64,000 nucleotides of DNA from Sphingobacterium multivorum (GTDB taxonomy: Bacteria; Bacteroidota; Bacteroidia; Sphingobacteriales; Sphingobacteriaceae). Location of the stretch: NCBI RefSeq assembly GCF_039511225.1, contig NZ_CP154261.1, forward strand, positions 3,906,001 through 3,970,000, given 5' to 3'. Made by a program: the position numbers and the translations under genes. Shown here one piece after another: positions 1-8,771 of the stretch (position 1 is the first letter of the stretch; the number at the start of each line of letters is the position of its first letter). The notes beneath the pieces were generated by a model that was not told where the DNA came from, ran no database searches, and was given only the letters and a program-made list of their open reading frames with translations.

Positions 1-561
1 ATCCTGATTTGCCACGATAATCCGTATAGCTTTATTTTGACAGATACGCCAAAAAGCATTATGAGTATACCTGGCGCCAAAGATGTGGCTATTGAATTGA
101 ATTCGCTGAGCAAATCTTCCAATATGGCGGGTTGGCGAATTGGCGTACTCGTGGGTGCTGAAGAACGTATAAACCAAGTGCTCCGTTTCAAAAGCAACAT
201 GGACTCAGGAATGTTTTTACCAGTGCAGCTCGCCGCGGCAAAAGCGCTACAACTTGATGCATCCTGGTATGCTGATCTAAACAAAATTTATGCGGAACGA
301 CGCGAACAGGTTTATGAGATCATGGATTTGCTGGACTGTGCTTATCAAAAAGACCAAGTAGGTCTATTTGTATGGGCGCGTATTCCGGAGAAATACGAGG
401 ATGGCTATGCCCTGAGTGATGCTGTTTTGGAGAGATCACGGGTATTTATTACACCGGGCGGAATTTTCGGAGATAAAGGCGATCAATATATACGCATCAG
501 TCTCTGTGCCACCGTGGATGTACTCAAAGAGTCAATCCAACGTATCAAAGATAATTTCTAA
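1..561 (+). CDS. Class I/II aminotransferase (PLP), C-terminal part, truncated by window start
   Basis: The reading frame is open from base 1, so the gene begins upstream; 186 C-terminal residues are visible. The fragment HDNPYSF followed by NSLSKSSNMAGWRIG is the fold-type I aminotransferase signature, the lysine in SLSK being the expected PLP Schiff-base residue. YIRISLCA near the end carries the arginine that normally binds the substrate carboxylate. tyrA follows 129 bp downstream on the same strand, an arrangement common in Bacteroidota aromatic amino-acid operons, so transamination of phenylpyruvate/hydroxyphenylpyruvate (or aspartate) is a reasonable inference. The exact substrate cannot be read from this fragment. 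Confidence 0.9.
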   Translation: MLICHDNPYSFILTDTPKSIMSIPGAKDVAIELNSLSKSSNMAGWRIGVLVGAEERINQVLRFKSNMDSGMFLPVQLAAAKALQLDASWYADLNKIYAERREQVYEIMDLLDCAYQKDQVGLFVWARIPEKYEDGYALSDAVLERSRVFITPGGIFGDKGDQYIRISLCATVDVLKESIQRIKDNF

Positions 562-690
562 GCACATTGTACGTCAAAGGCTGCAATGTCCTGAAATGAT
601 AAATAAAATAATTAATGGACAAACAACCGCTGTATAAATTGCTCAATGGATTCCATTGAACAAAAGTACGCTTAATATAATTGTTTATAT

Positions 691-1530
691 ATGAACATTG
701 CCATTGTAGGCGTAGGCTTAATTGGTGGCTCAGTCGCCATTCGCCTAAAAGAAACAAAATTCTGCAACAAAATAATCGGTGTAGATAAAAGTCAGAAAAA
801 CTTAGATAAGGCGATGCATATCGGCTTTATCGATGAAATAGCCAGCTTAGAGGAGGCAATTAAAACCTGTAAAGTACTGGTGCTCACAATACCTGTTGAT
901 GCTATTTTGCATGTTGTCCCCCAAATCTTGGATTTGGTTACCGATCAGGTCGTCATTGACATGGGATCGACAAAAACAAATATTCTCAACAAAATCAAGG
1001 ATCACCCTAACCGGGGGCGTTACGTTGCAGCCCATCCCATGGCCGGAACAGAGTATTCTGGGCCTGAAGCTGCAATAGCGGGCTTATTCAAAGGCAAAAT
1101 GATGGTGTATGTTGAAGCATTTAAAACGGATGAGGATGCTTTCGAGATTGCCGATGCCATCACCGACCAATTGGAGATGCGCAGCTGTTTTATGAATGCA
1201 GATGAACATGATGTGCATACGGCTTATGTATCCCACATTTCTCACCTGACGTCTTTCGCCCTCGCCTTAACAGTATTGGAAAAAGAGAAATCTCAAGGAC
1301 GTATCTTTGAGCTGGCAGGCTCGGGATTTGAATCTACAGTACGTCTAGCCAAAAGTTCTCCAGATATGTGGACACCGATTTTCAAGCAAAACCGCGAAAA
1401 TGTACTCGAAGTACTCGAAGAACATATCAAACAGCTGCAATCGCTGCACGATTCTATTGCGACGGAGGATTATGACAAATTACACAAACTGATTACCCGT
1501 TCCAATAAGATAAAAAGGATCATTAAGTAA
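691..1530 (+). CDS. tyrA: Prephenate dehydrogenase
   Basis: The 279-residue product should oxidise and decarboxylate prephenate to 4-hydroxyphenylpyruvate with NAD(P), the tyrosine branch of the shikimate pathway, in the cytosol. Residues 7-14 are the Rossmann loop GVGLIGGS, STK follows at 93-95, and HPMAGTE at 115-121 carries the conserved catalytic-region histidine. The C-terminal half is the helical dimerisation domain. There is no obvious fused chorismate mutase or ACT domain, so it is the short monofunctional form. It lies downstream of the aminotransferase and ends at a strong hairpin terminator, so the two probably share a transcript. Confidence 0.93.
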   Translation: MNIAIVGVGLIGGSVAIRLKETKFCNKIIGVDKSQKNLDKAMHIGFIDEIASLEEAIKTCKVLVLTIPVDAILHVVPQILDLVTDQVVIDMGSTKTNILNKIKDHPNRGRYVAAHPMAGTEYSGPEAAIAGLFKGKMMVYVEAFKTDEDAFEIADAITDQLEMRSCFMNADEHDVHTAYVSHISHLTSFALALTVLEKEKSQGRIFELAGSGFESTVRLAKSSPDMWTPIFKQNRENVLEVLEEHIKQLQSLHDSIATEDYDKLHKLITRSNKIKRIIK

Positions 1531-1558
1531 AGGATACTTTAGTTAAGATAGCCGGTAT

Positions 1559-1584
1559 AAAAGTCCACCTTTTGGTGGACTTTT
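1559..1584. terminator. Bidirectional Rho-independent terminator
   Basis: The arms AAAAGTCCACC and GGTGGACTTTT pair perfectly around a TTTT loop, and both strands read into a T-run. It lies between tyrA (plus) and the stop codon of the convergent TPR gene (minus, stop at 1585-1587), so it should end both transcripts. Confidence 0.9.
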
Positions 1585-2796
1585 TTATTCATCTTCCAAT
1601 TCATTGAATTTATCCAAGTCGGCTTTTGCACCGATAGGATCACCCAATTTTTCACGAATTGCTGCCCGATATGAATACAAATCAGAATAATATGGATTCA
1701 AATCGATCGCTTTCGAGTAATCCGCTAAAGCACCGGGAAGATCCTCCAGCTTTTCATTCAAATCGGCCCGTAAGGAATAGACATAAAAATCTTCCGGATT
1801 GAGCGTGACAAGGCGATCAAAGTCCAATAATGCTTCCTCAAAATTTCCCAATCGCTCAAACAAAGATGCCCTTTCTTCGTATACGATCGATGAATCACGG
1901 TCTATTTCCTCCGCTTTGGCATAGTCTTCCAACGCACTTTGGTAATTGCGATAAGATTCAAACACTTTTGCACGAAATATATAAGCGGCAGAAAGATTCT
2001 CATCAAGAGCAATGGCCCGGTTGAAATCAGACAATGCCAGCTCAAAACAGGTCAACTTTAGGTATAAACTTCCTCTAAAAACAAAAAGATTGCTATCCTT
2101 GTTGTCGGACTCCACAATAGCAGAAGAATAAAGCCCAATTGCTTTTAAATAGCTATAGCAATGGACATATTCCAGTCCCAATGAATTTATTTCGTCTATA
2201 CTGAGCGTCCTAGACTTCGATTCCAGCTCTTGTATGACCAAATTTTCAGCTTCAAAATACGTTAGTTCAGCTTGATTTTCCTGCCATTCCAAAACGCTAT
2301 GGTAATTAAAATCCAGTCTTTTAGCAATTTGATAATCATAGAAAGCGCCTTCATCTTCCTCGACCTGTCTGTAGACTAAACAACGACTTGCATAAAAAAA
2401 TGGTTCTTCTTCATATTGTTCAATGGCGCTTGTAAAGGTCGCAATAGCTTTGTCATAGGCCCCTATCTTAAAATAATAAAGCCCTAAATAACTATAAGCA
2501 AGCGCATTGTTGTCCAAAGCAATCGCCTCCTCAAGTAAAGCGGCAGGATCGCCATTCCCAACGATTCCGCTATTAAAACCTTCCAGCGTATGCCTCAAAC
2601 TACCCTGTTCGACTGTATCAAGTGAAAAGGACAGGCTCTCTTCCGGAAAAAAGGATGAAATCGGTAAAAAAGAAAACTTAGCGAGAAGTACAGGTACTGG
2701 CAGTGTAAAATCTGATCCCACAAAAGTATTGTTCTGTAGGATAACAGCTAGATTTGAAATCATATGCTTCATGCCCAAAACTAAGGTAAATTTCAT
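1585..2796 (-). CDS. Tetratricopeptide-repeat protein
   Basis: The protein has up to 403 residues. From about residue 85 to the end it is a run of TPR units with the typical A..Y..LG.Y / A...Y..AI.L.P pattern, for example AYIFRAKVFESYRNYQSALE, and a last unit DLYSYRAAIREKLGDPIGA. TPR solenoids bind other proteins; the partner is unknown. The N-terminus (about 80 residues) is not TPR and has no convincing signal peptide. Methionines at residues 1, 9 and 12 are possible starts. The stop codon abuts the shared terminator. Confidence 0.8.
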   Translation of the reverse strand: MKFTLVLGMKHMISNLAVILQNNTFVGSDFTLPVPVLLAKFSFLPISSFFPEESLSFSLDTVEQGSLRHTLEGFNSGIVGNGDPAALLEEAIALDNNALAYSYLGLYYFKIGAYDKAIATFTSAIEQYEEEPFFYASRCLVYRQVEEDEGAFYDYQIAKRLDFNYHSVLEWQENQAELTYFEAENLVIQELESKSRTLSIDEINSLGLEYVHCYSYLKAIGLYSSAIVESDNKDSNLFVFRGSLYLKLTCFELALSDFNRAIALDENLSAAYIFRAKVFESYRNYQSALEDYAKAEEIDRDSSIVYEERASLFERLGNFEEALLDFDRLVTLNPEDFYVYSLRADLNEKLEDLPGALADYSKAIDLNPYYSDLYSYRAAIREKLGDPIGAKADLDKFNELEDE

Positions 2797-2845
2797 TACA
2801 AAAGAAATCTAACGATAGATCAGGTATTATAGTCGGGTATGCTCA

Positions 2846-3229
2846 TTAACTAATTTCACCTGTCAGGTACAAGTATTTATAGCGGACAATATCCCTCGAA
2901 TTTGTAAAACGGATTAATTTTTCCTTTTTGAAAACATAATTGGAAACCTTCTCTTCCATCAAGCGTAGGAATTCGACAAATTCAGCAAAGAAGTTTTGAC
3001 GTTCTCCTGGTGTAAACTGGCTATTTTTGACAATCCAAAAGAATTGCTCCTCATTCACATGGAAAGATACCTCATTTTTCTTTTCTTTTCGAAAAATAAA
3101 AATCGGGTCATTTTCTTGGTTAATAAATAAAGCAAAGCCCGTATTTCCACCATCCAAATTAACAACAAAAGCAGAAAAATGGACAGTACCGATCTGTAAA
3201 TTTTCCAGACAAATTAATTTATGCAACAT
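2846..3229 (-). CDS. Hypothetical protein, 127 residues
   Basis: Not recognised. The frame can be extended upstream to a GTG at 3292, but that start lies inside the terminator hairpin of the upstream TonB-receptor gene. The ATG at 3229 (MLHKLICLENLQIG) is therefore preferred. The product is soluble, rich in Phe and Lys, with no signal peptide or membrane segment; it has an N-terminal beta-rich stretch and a charged helix around LMEEKVSNYVFKKEK. It sits between the TPR gene and the receptor gene on the same strand. Confidence 0.6.
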   Translation of the reverse strand: MLHKLICLENLQIGTVHFSAFVVNLDGGNTGFALFINQENDPIFIFRKEKKNEVSFHVNEEQFFWIVKNSQFTPGERQNFFAEFVEFLRLMEEKVSNYVFKKEKLIRFTNSRDIVRYKYLYLTGEIS

Positions 3230-3282
3230 CAGGTTGACAATTAGATCACCTAAAATTATTAAGTTTTTATTAAAAAACAAAA

Positions 3283-3315
3283 AAAGGCCCACAAAATAAT
3301 TGTGGGCCCTTTTGT
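3283..3315 (-). terminator. Rho-independent terminator of the TonB receptor gene
   Basis: GGCCCACAA and TTGTGGGCC form a GC-rich stem around a short AT loop. On the minus strand the stem is followed by a long T-run (the A-run before 3289 on the plus strand). It lies 17 bp past the receptor stop codon. Confidence 0.88.
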
Positions 3316-3331
3316 ATTCAAGATAATTTTA

Positions 3332-5944
3332 TTAGAATGTAAATTTCACAGATGCATTCCACGTTCTACCTTGGCCGATCAAAACAAAATTGGACGTATC
3401 AATACCATTCCAAGTATTGTTCACATCTGTCACCAAGTTGCTAGAAGTAGCTTCCGAGATATAGAACTTATTCAACACATTGTTCATATTGACACGGAAA
3501 CTCATGCTGTTCTTGTCACTTACCTTAACATTGTAAGAAAGACCGGCATCCAAAAGATTAAAAGACGGCAATTTCATATAGCGTCCATAGGTTTGGCCAT
3601 CGATAACTTCCCTCCGATAATTCGACGCATATAAACGCTCATAGTATCTGTAATTTGCGTCAACAGACAAACCTTTAAACACTTTATATTTAGCGCCAAA
3701 TCCGTAAGAAGTTTGTGCTGCGTTACCAACGTGTTCACCTGTTAAATTCACCTGAGAACGCCCCAGTTCGATGCGGTTGTCGTTACGTACGACCGAATTT
3801 ACTGCACCATCATACTTCCAGTCACCTATCGATAAAAATCCTGTTAGGCTTAATTTTTCGATTGGACGGGCTTCAAAATCAACTTCTACCCCTCTATGCA
3901 CCTGTTTTACACCGTAATTGGTTGTATAAAGGTAGGCACCTTCGACCAAAATACCAGGATCATTTGTCGGATTGTATTTTTTCACATCATCTGCCGTCGC
4001 TAAACTCGAACTACCCGTAACACGGTTTTCCCAAGTTGTACGGTAAACATTCACATTCACATCCAAGAATCGAGAAGCAAATTTGTAACCAGCCTCTAAA
4101 CCAAGGATTTTTTCATTTTCAGCATTTTCATTAATATCATTTGCAAAGTTCATGAAAATATTGTTTTGATAAGGCTGACGGGAATAATACCCTGCATTAC
4201 CAAAAACACTATGATGTCCCACTGTATAACTTACACCACCCTTCGTATTGTAGCCAAAATTGTTCACGTCTTTAGAATCCTCATTACCTGGCGTGTATTG
4301 AAAATAATCAGAACGTTTGTTTTGTTGTTCGGAAACCGATCCTTGGAAAAACGCTGTAAAGCCATTTTTCGCATATTCCAATTGACCGAACAGACCTCCG
4401 TAACGGATGTATTGATTGTAATCCCAAGCTAAACGATCTTCACGCGAATCAGGTTTACTGGAGAAAGCTTTCCAAGGATTTGTTGAGTATGTATTGGTAA
4501 CCAATGGCTTATTAGGGAAATTAACATTACCGCCCAATACAACACCATTTGTATTTCCAAGTGGATCTGTCAATTTACGATAATGTGTACCCTTATAATC
4601 TCTCACATCGAAACCCACATTAAAATTCAGGGACTCTGAAAGCTTACGGTTATAATTGGAAACTATACCAAACCACTGATGATTGTTCACATCAGCAGCC
4701 AAATATTTGCCTTTGTTGTATTTATCACTTCTTAACGATTGACCACCCCCAGCAGCTAACGACGCATAAACGACAGTTGACAAAGATGATTTATCATCGA
4801 TGGTCCAGTCCCAGTTCAAGTTGGCTACCGGCTTATGATAGAAGTTCTTTTGTGCATTCATCATCACGCCGTTTGCATCCTTATAATTGTCGTTGTAACG
4901 TCTGCCATTAGCGAGATAGTTCGACAATTTTGAGGTATATCCTTGGTTGTGCCACTGTGGTGCACCGGTTACCATGAAGTTCAGGTTGTGCTTTTCATTT
5001 GCTTTATATCCAACGGACAAGAAATAACTTTGTCCAGCACCTTCCGTATGATCCATATAACCGTTACCTGACCATTGCGTAAACATAGCCGAAACAGCAA
5101 AACCGTTTTTCATCAGACCGGTATTGTAACCTACTGTTGCCTTCATAAACATATCGTTACCAACAGTAGTGCGGACAAAACCACCTTCTTTCATTGCGGT
5201 AGATTGTGTCACGTAATTTACGGTACCGCCGACAGATGAAATCGCTAATTTAGATGATCCCAAACCACGTTGAATCTGCACTAAAGAGGCAATATCTGTA
5301 AGTCCCGACCAATTTGACCAATATACACTTCCATTGTCCATACCATTGATCGGCTGACCGTTCAACAAAAATGCGGTATTGGACTGATCAAAACCACGTG
5401 TTGTCATAGAAGACTCACCAAAACCTTTTGCCTGACCAGTGATATAAACCGACGGGGTATTAGCTAATGCTGAAGTAATATCCTGTGCGCCTACCCTTTC
5501 CTCTAAATCCTGTTTACGGATCGTCGAAACGGCAATCGGCGTCTTTCTTCCCGCAGCAATATCAATAACACCATGACCGACAACAACAACCTCATCCAAA
5601 TTTGTTGAAGATCCAGCCGTAAAAATTGGATTGATATTCAACGATTCCCCCGATTTCAGCATGATGTTTTCGAAAACAACAGGCGTTTCGCCAATGTAGG
5701 TTACCTCTACTTTGTAGGGACCTCCTTCTTGCAGATTTGAAATTTGAAATTTTCCTTGGGCATCGGCTGAGCCACTTACAACTTGACCACTTGGGATGTG
5801 GGTAATTTTAATGGTTGCTCCTTTAACCGTTTGTCCAGTAGCTTCTTTGACAACTCCTGAAACCGAACCAGTATTTGCTGTTTGACCATGAACGGCACTA
5901 TAACTAGCAAAAACGAGGGCAAAAAAAAGTAAAGACTTTTTCAT
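3332..5944 (-). CDS. TonB-dependent outer-membrane receptor with carboxypeptidase-regulatory N-domain
   Basis: The preferred start is the ATG at 5944 (MKKSLLFFALVFASYSAVHG), giving a clean signal peptide; the frame extends 11 codons further without one. The mature protein (about 850 residues) begins with a beta-sandwich carboxypeptidase-regulatory domain (SGVVKEATGQTVKGATI). A plug domain follows (EVVVVGHGV, RKTPIAVSTI, TTRGFDQSNTAF), then a large beta-barrel ending in the terminal Phe strand WNASVKFTF. Such receptors import scarce ligands across the outer membrane with TonB energy. No SusD partner is adjacent, so a metal chelate or small organic ligand is more likely than a polysaccharide; the substrate is unknown. 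Confidence 0.88.
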   Translation of the reverse strand: MKKSLLFFALVFASYSAVHGQTANTGSVSGVVKEATGQTVKGATIKITHIPSGQVVSGSADAQGKFQISNLQEGGPYKVEVTYIGETPVVFENIMLKSGESLNINPIFTAGSSTNLDEVVVVGHGVIDIAAGRKTPIAVSTIRKQDLEERVGAQDITSALANTPSVYITGQAKGFGESSMTTRGFDQSNTAFLLNGQPINGMDNGSVYWSNWSGLTDIASLVQIQRGLGSSKLAISSVGGTVNYVTQSTAMKEGGFVRTTVGNDMFMKATVGYNTGLMKNGFAVSAMFTQWSGNGYMDHTEGAGQSYFLSVGYKANEKHNLNFMVTGAPQWHNQGYTSKLSNYLANGRRYNDNYKDANGVMMNAQKNFYHKPVANLNWDWTIDDKSSLSTVVYASLAAGGGQSLRSDKYNKGKYLAADVNNHQWFGIVSNYNRKLSESLNFNVGFDVRDYKGTHYRKLTDPLGNTNGVVLGGNVNFPNKPLVTNTYSTNPWKAFSSKPDSREDRLAWDYNQYIRYGGLFGQLEYAKNGFTAFFQGSVSEQQNKRSDYFQYTPGNEDSKDVNNFGYNTKGGVSYTVGHHSVFGNAGYYSRQPYQNNIFMNFANDINENAENEKILGLEAGYKFASRFLDVNVNVYRTTWENRVTGSSSLATADDVKKYNPTNDPGILVEGAYLYTTNYGVKQVHRGVEVDFEARPIEKLSLTGFLSIGDWKYDGAVNSVVRNDNRIELGRSQVNLTGEHVGNAAQTSYGFGAKYKVFKGLSVDANYRYYERLYASNYRREVIDGQTYGRYMKLPSFNLLDAGLSYNVKVSDKNSMSFRVNMNNVLNKFYISEATSSNLVTDVNNTWNGIDTSNFVLIGQGRTWNASVKFTF

Positions 5945-6341
5945 GTTAGATGTGATTGTTTTGTTTTTGTGGCGCAAAATTAGGAATTGATTGTCTTTTT
6001 AACTAATTTTAACAATAGGATTATCAGACCCTAGCGCTATACAAAACAAATCAGTTTTAAGCTTCCACAGAAAAACAGCTACTTCTAAAACAAAGAGGCA
6101 ATAAAAAAACAGATTAAATAAAATAAATACAACACATTCATCGCATTCTTAAAAAAACACTAAAAATAATCAGAATAACATTTTGTCTGTTTTGAATAAA
6201 TCAAAATTTATCAATTTCGCGATTTTATATATACTACAAAAAATCGGGTCTTTCCATACATCATTTTTATCGACGTTCTTTTCCATCCACAGTAGATAAA
6301 ATAAGCCCGTAAATAATTAACTTTAACTAAAATAATACCGT
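5945..6341. other. Divergent intergenic region, 397 bp
   Basis: This AT-rich region separates the minus-strand TonB receptor gene from the plus-strand Crp/Fnr gene and must hold both promoters. Apart from the candidate -7 box at 5975-5982, no coding frame, strong hairpin or clear palindrome was found. Confidence 0.6.
5975..5982 (-). promoter_or_regulatory. Candidate Bacteroidota -7 box (TAATTTTG)
   Basis: It matches TAnnTTTG on the minus strand and would put transcription start roughly 24 nt before the receptor ATG. No good -33 TTTG lies at the usual spacing, so support is partial. Confidence 0.35.
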
Positions 6342-6971
6342 ATGTTGTCAATCCAACAAGCTTATACAGGCATTCTTGAGCCAGAGTTAGTTACTGCAAT
6401 AGCCGAAAACGCACACATCAAAACGTTTCATGAGGGGGATCTCATCATTGATACCAATCAATACATCAAGTCGATGCCCCTCCTCCTAGATGGAGCAATA
6501 AAAATTGTCCGGGAAGATGAAGACAAAGGCGAACTGCTGCTCTACTATTTGGAAAAAGGTCAGACCTGTACGATGTCAATAGCCTGTTGTCTCGGAAATA
6601 AAAAAAGTGAAATTCGTGCCCTCGCAGAAAAAACAACAACGGTTGCCATGATTCCAAATGAGCTTGTCAACCTTTGGATGGGAAAATACCCCTCTTGGCG
6701 AAATTTCATCATATCAAGCTATTCAAGCCGTATGGACGAAATGTTACAAGCTATTGATAGTCTAGCTTTTTCCAATATGGAAGAACGAATCATCCAATAT
6801 CTGAAAGCCAAAGTAAAGCTGAACAACGACCGAATACTTACTCTTACGCATCAGGATATTGCTTCTGACCTAAACACATCCCGGGTAGTTGTCTCCCGAA
6901 TTTTAAAAAAACTGGAACAGGAAGATAAAATAGTGCTCCTTCGCAACGAAATCAGGGTATTAGTGGAATGA
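6342..6971 (+). CDS. Crp/Fnr-family transcriptional regulator
   Basis: A 209-residue protein with an N-terminal cyclic-nucleotide-binding-type beta-roll (about 15-120), a long dimerisation helix, and a C-terminal winged helix (about 150-209). The recognition region is LTHQDIASDLNTSRVVVSRI. The Cys pair in MSIACCLG lies in the sensor domain, but there is no N-terminal iron-sulfur cysteine set as in Fnr. It may sense redox or a small ligand; this is not determined. It is transcribed divergently from the TonB receptor, so control of that gene is a natural hypothesis. Confidence 0.88.
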   Translation: MLSIQQAYTGILEPELVTAIAENAHIKTFHEGDLIIDTNQYIKSMPLLLDGAIKIVREDEDKGELLLYYLEKGQTCTMSIACCLGNKKSEIRALAEKTTTVAMIPNELVNLWMGKYPSWRNFIISSYSSRMDEMLQAIDSLAFSNMEERIIQYLKAKVKLNNDRILTLTHQDIASDLNTSRVVVSRILKKLEQEDKIVLLRNEIRVLVE

Positions 6972-7030
6972 CCAAAACATTTGTATCTTTAGTTAGACGT
7001 AAATTTCAAGAGCTATTAATGTAATTTTAG

Positions 7031-7876
7031 ATGAAGATAGAAAAATTAGGATTTATAGGATTAGGAAACATGGGGCATCCCATGGCTAAAAACCTGGAAA
7101 AAGCAGGATTTCCCCTTTCTGTTTACAATAGAAACCGTGCAAAAGCAGCGGGCTTTGAAGAGCAATCAATGATCAGAGAAGATACAGTCGAATTGGTCGA
7201 ACATGCTGATATTATATTCTCCATGCTCACCAATGATGAAGCTGTCAATGAAGTATATGAAAAAATCCTCCAGGGAGATATCAAAGGGAAATTATTTGTC
7301 GATATGAGTACCATATCCCGTGAACTCACGCTGTCTATCGCATCCAAACTCAAAGAAAAAGGAGCCGCATTTATAGATGCACCTGTGGCCGGGAGTACCA
7401 AGCCAGCCACAGAAGGCACTCTTATTATTATGGTGGGTGGTGATCCCGAAGATCTTCATCGCGCCCGGCCATACCTCGAGCAGATGGGCAAGTCGATCAA
7501 ACATCTTGGCGAAAATGGACAGGGAATTGCCGCCAAACTTGCGATCAACTATTTTCTTTCAACGATCTATCAAGGTCTCGCAGAGACGATCTTATTTTCA
7601 GATAAACTGGGAATTCAACGGAGTGATATGCTCGAAATCATCAATGATAGTGCCAGTGGCAGTGGCGCAACAAAAGTCAAAACGCCTTTACTGGTGGAAG
7701 AAAACTACAGTCCTGCTTTCGCGCTAGATCTTATGCTGAAAGATATTCGACTGGCGCAACAAGCCGGTGCCGAATATCCCCTCCTCAAGACATTACTCGA
7801 TACCTACGGAAAAGCACACGACCAAGGTCTCGGACAACTCGATGTTATTGGTATTATTGAATCCATAAAGTCGTAA
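7031..7876 (+). CDS. Beta-hydroxyacid dehydrogenase (3-hydroxyisobutyrate / tartronate-semialdehyde reductase type)
   Basis: The 281-residue protein has a Rossmann loop GLGNMG at residues 10-15, the substrate-loop signature DAPVAGSTKPA starting at 117, and the catalytic lysine in GQGIAAKLAINYF (Lys169). A C-terminal helical domain completes the family layout. Members reduce or oxidise small beta-hydroxyacids with NAD(P)(H) in the cytosol. The exact substrate is not readable. It follows the Crp gene by 59 bp and might be co-transcribed. Confidence 0.85.
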   Translation: MKIEKLGFIGLGNMGHPMAKNLEKAGFPLSVYNRNRAKAAGFEEQSMIREDTVELVEHADIIFSMLTNDEAVNEVYEKILQGDIKGKLFVDMSTISRELTLSIASKLKEKGAAFIDAPVAGSTKPATEGTLIIMVGGDPEDLHRARPYLEQMGKSIKHLGENGQGIAAKLAINYFLSTIYQGLAETILFSDKLGIQRSDMLEIINDSASGSGATKVKTPLLVEENYSPAFALDLMLKDIRLAQQAGAEYPLLKTLLDTYGKAHDQGLGQLDVIGIIESIKS

Positions 7877-7994
7877 CTTCAGGTTGGCGACAGCGGAAAA
7901 AATATACATTGAAAATTATATTTAGTTGAGATGGACTCCAAATTAGGTTCATTTCTGATCACATAAAATAATGAGCGGAACAAATTATTGACAG

Positions 7995-8738
7995 ATGAAA
8001 ACAGTTATGACACTATTGATGCTTACTATGGTCACGATGACTACGCAGGCCCAACAATTAAAGCAGGTTTCTTACCAGGATGGTGAACAAAAACTCAACG
8101 GCATGGTAACCGCCAATAGGGCAAAAAAAGGCCCTGCTGTCTTAATTCTTCCTGCGTGGAAGGGAATTGACAACGAAGCGAAACAAGCGGCATTGCTTCT
8201 TGAAAAAGAAGGTTACATCGCGTTCATTGCCGACATCTACGGTGAGGGAAATATTCCTGCGGACAACACCGCAGCTTCGAAAATTGCAGGCCACTACAAG
8301 ACGGACTATAAAGCTTATCAGCACCGCATCAAGCTCGCATTAGAACAACTGAAAAAAGAAGGCGCAGATCCGACAAAAATTGCGATCATTGGCTATTGCT
8401 TTGGAGGTTCAGGAGCATTAGAAGCGGCGAGAGCCGACTTCCCCGTCAATGCCGTGATCAGTATCCACGGAGGCCTATCCAAAGCTGCCGATAGACCCAA
8501 TGGTTCCATTAAAACAAAAGTACTCATTGAGCACCCTGCAGCCGATAAGAGTGTATCAAAAGAAGATTACGATGGGTTGGTCAAGGAATTAAATGAAGGA
8601 AAAGCAGACTGGCAAATAATTACCTACGCAAATTCTGGACATACGTTTACGAATCCCGAGTCAGCGGAATATAATCCCGTGATGGCCAAACGTGCCTGGG
8701 AGCACACCTTATTATTTTTGAAAGAAGTATTAAATTAA
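7995..8738 (+). CDS. Secreted dienelactone-hydrolase-family protein
   Basis: Residues 1-19 form a signal peptide ending MTTQA. The mature domain has the dienelactone hydrolase triad: nucleophile Cys135 in GYCFGG, Asp184 in PAADKS and His216 in SGHTFTNP. A Cys rather than Ser nucleophile is normal for this family. Export to the periplasm suggests an esterase role on small esters or lactones rather than aromatic catabolism. It precedes an unknown secreted protein by 33 bp, so the two are probably an operon. Confidence 0.85.
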   Translation: MKTVMTLLMLTMVTMTTQAQQLKQVSYQDGEQKLNGMVTANRAKKGPAVLILPAWKGIDNEAKQAALLLEKEGYIAFIADIYGEGNIPADNTAASKIAGHYKTDYKAYQHRIKLALEQLKKEGADPTKIAIIGYCFGGSGALEAARADFPVNAVISIHGGLSKAADRPNGSIKTKVLIEHPAADKSVSKEDYDGLVKELNEGKADWQIITYANSGHTFTNPESAEYNPVMAKRAWEHTLLFLKEVLN

Positions 8739-8771
8739 ATAGCAAAGTCAACAACAGCAATATCGACCCAA

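Noticed and set aside
3230..3292. Extended GTG start for the small gene ending at 2846
   Set aside because: It begins inside the terminator hairpin of the upstream TonB gene; the ATG at 3229 is more credible.
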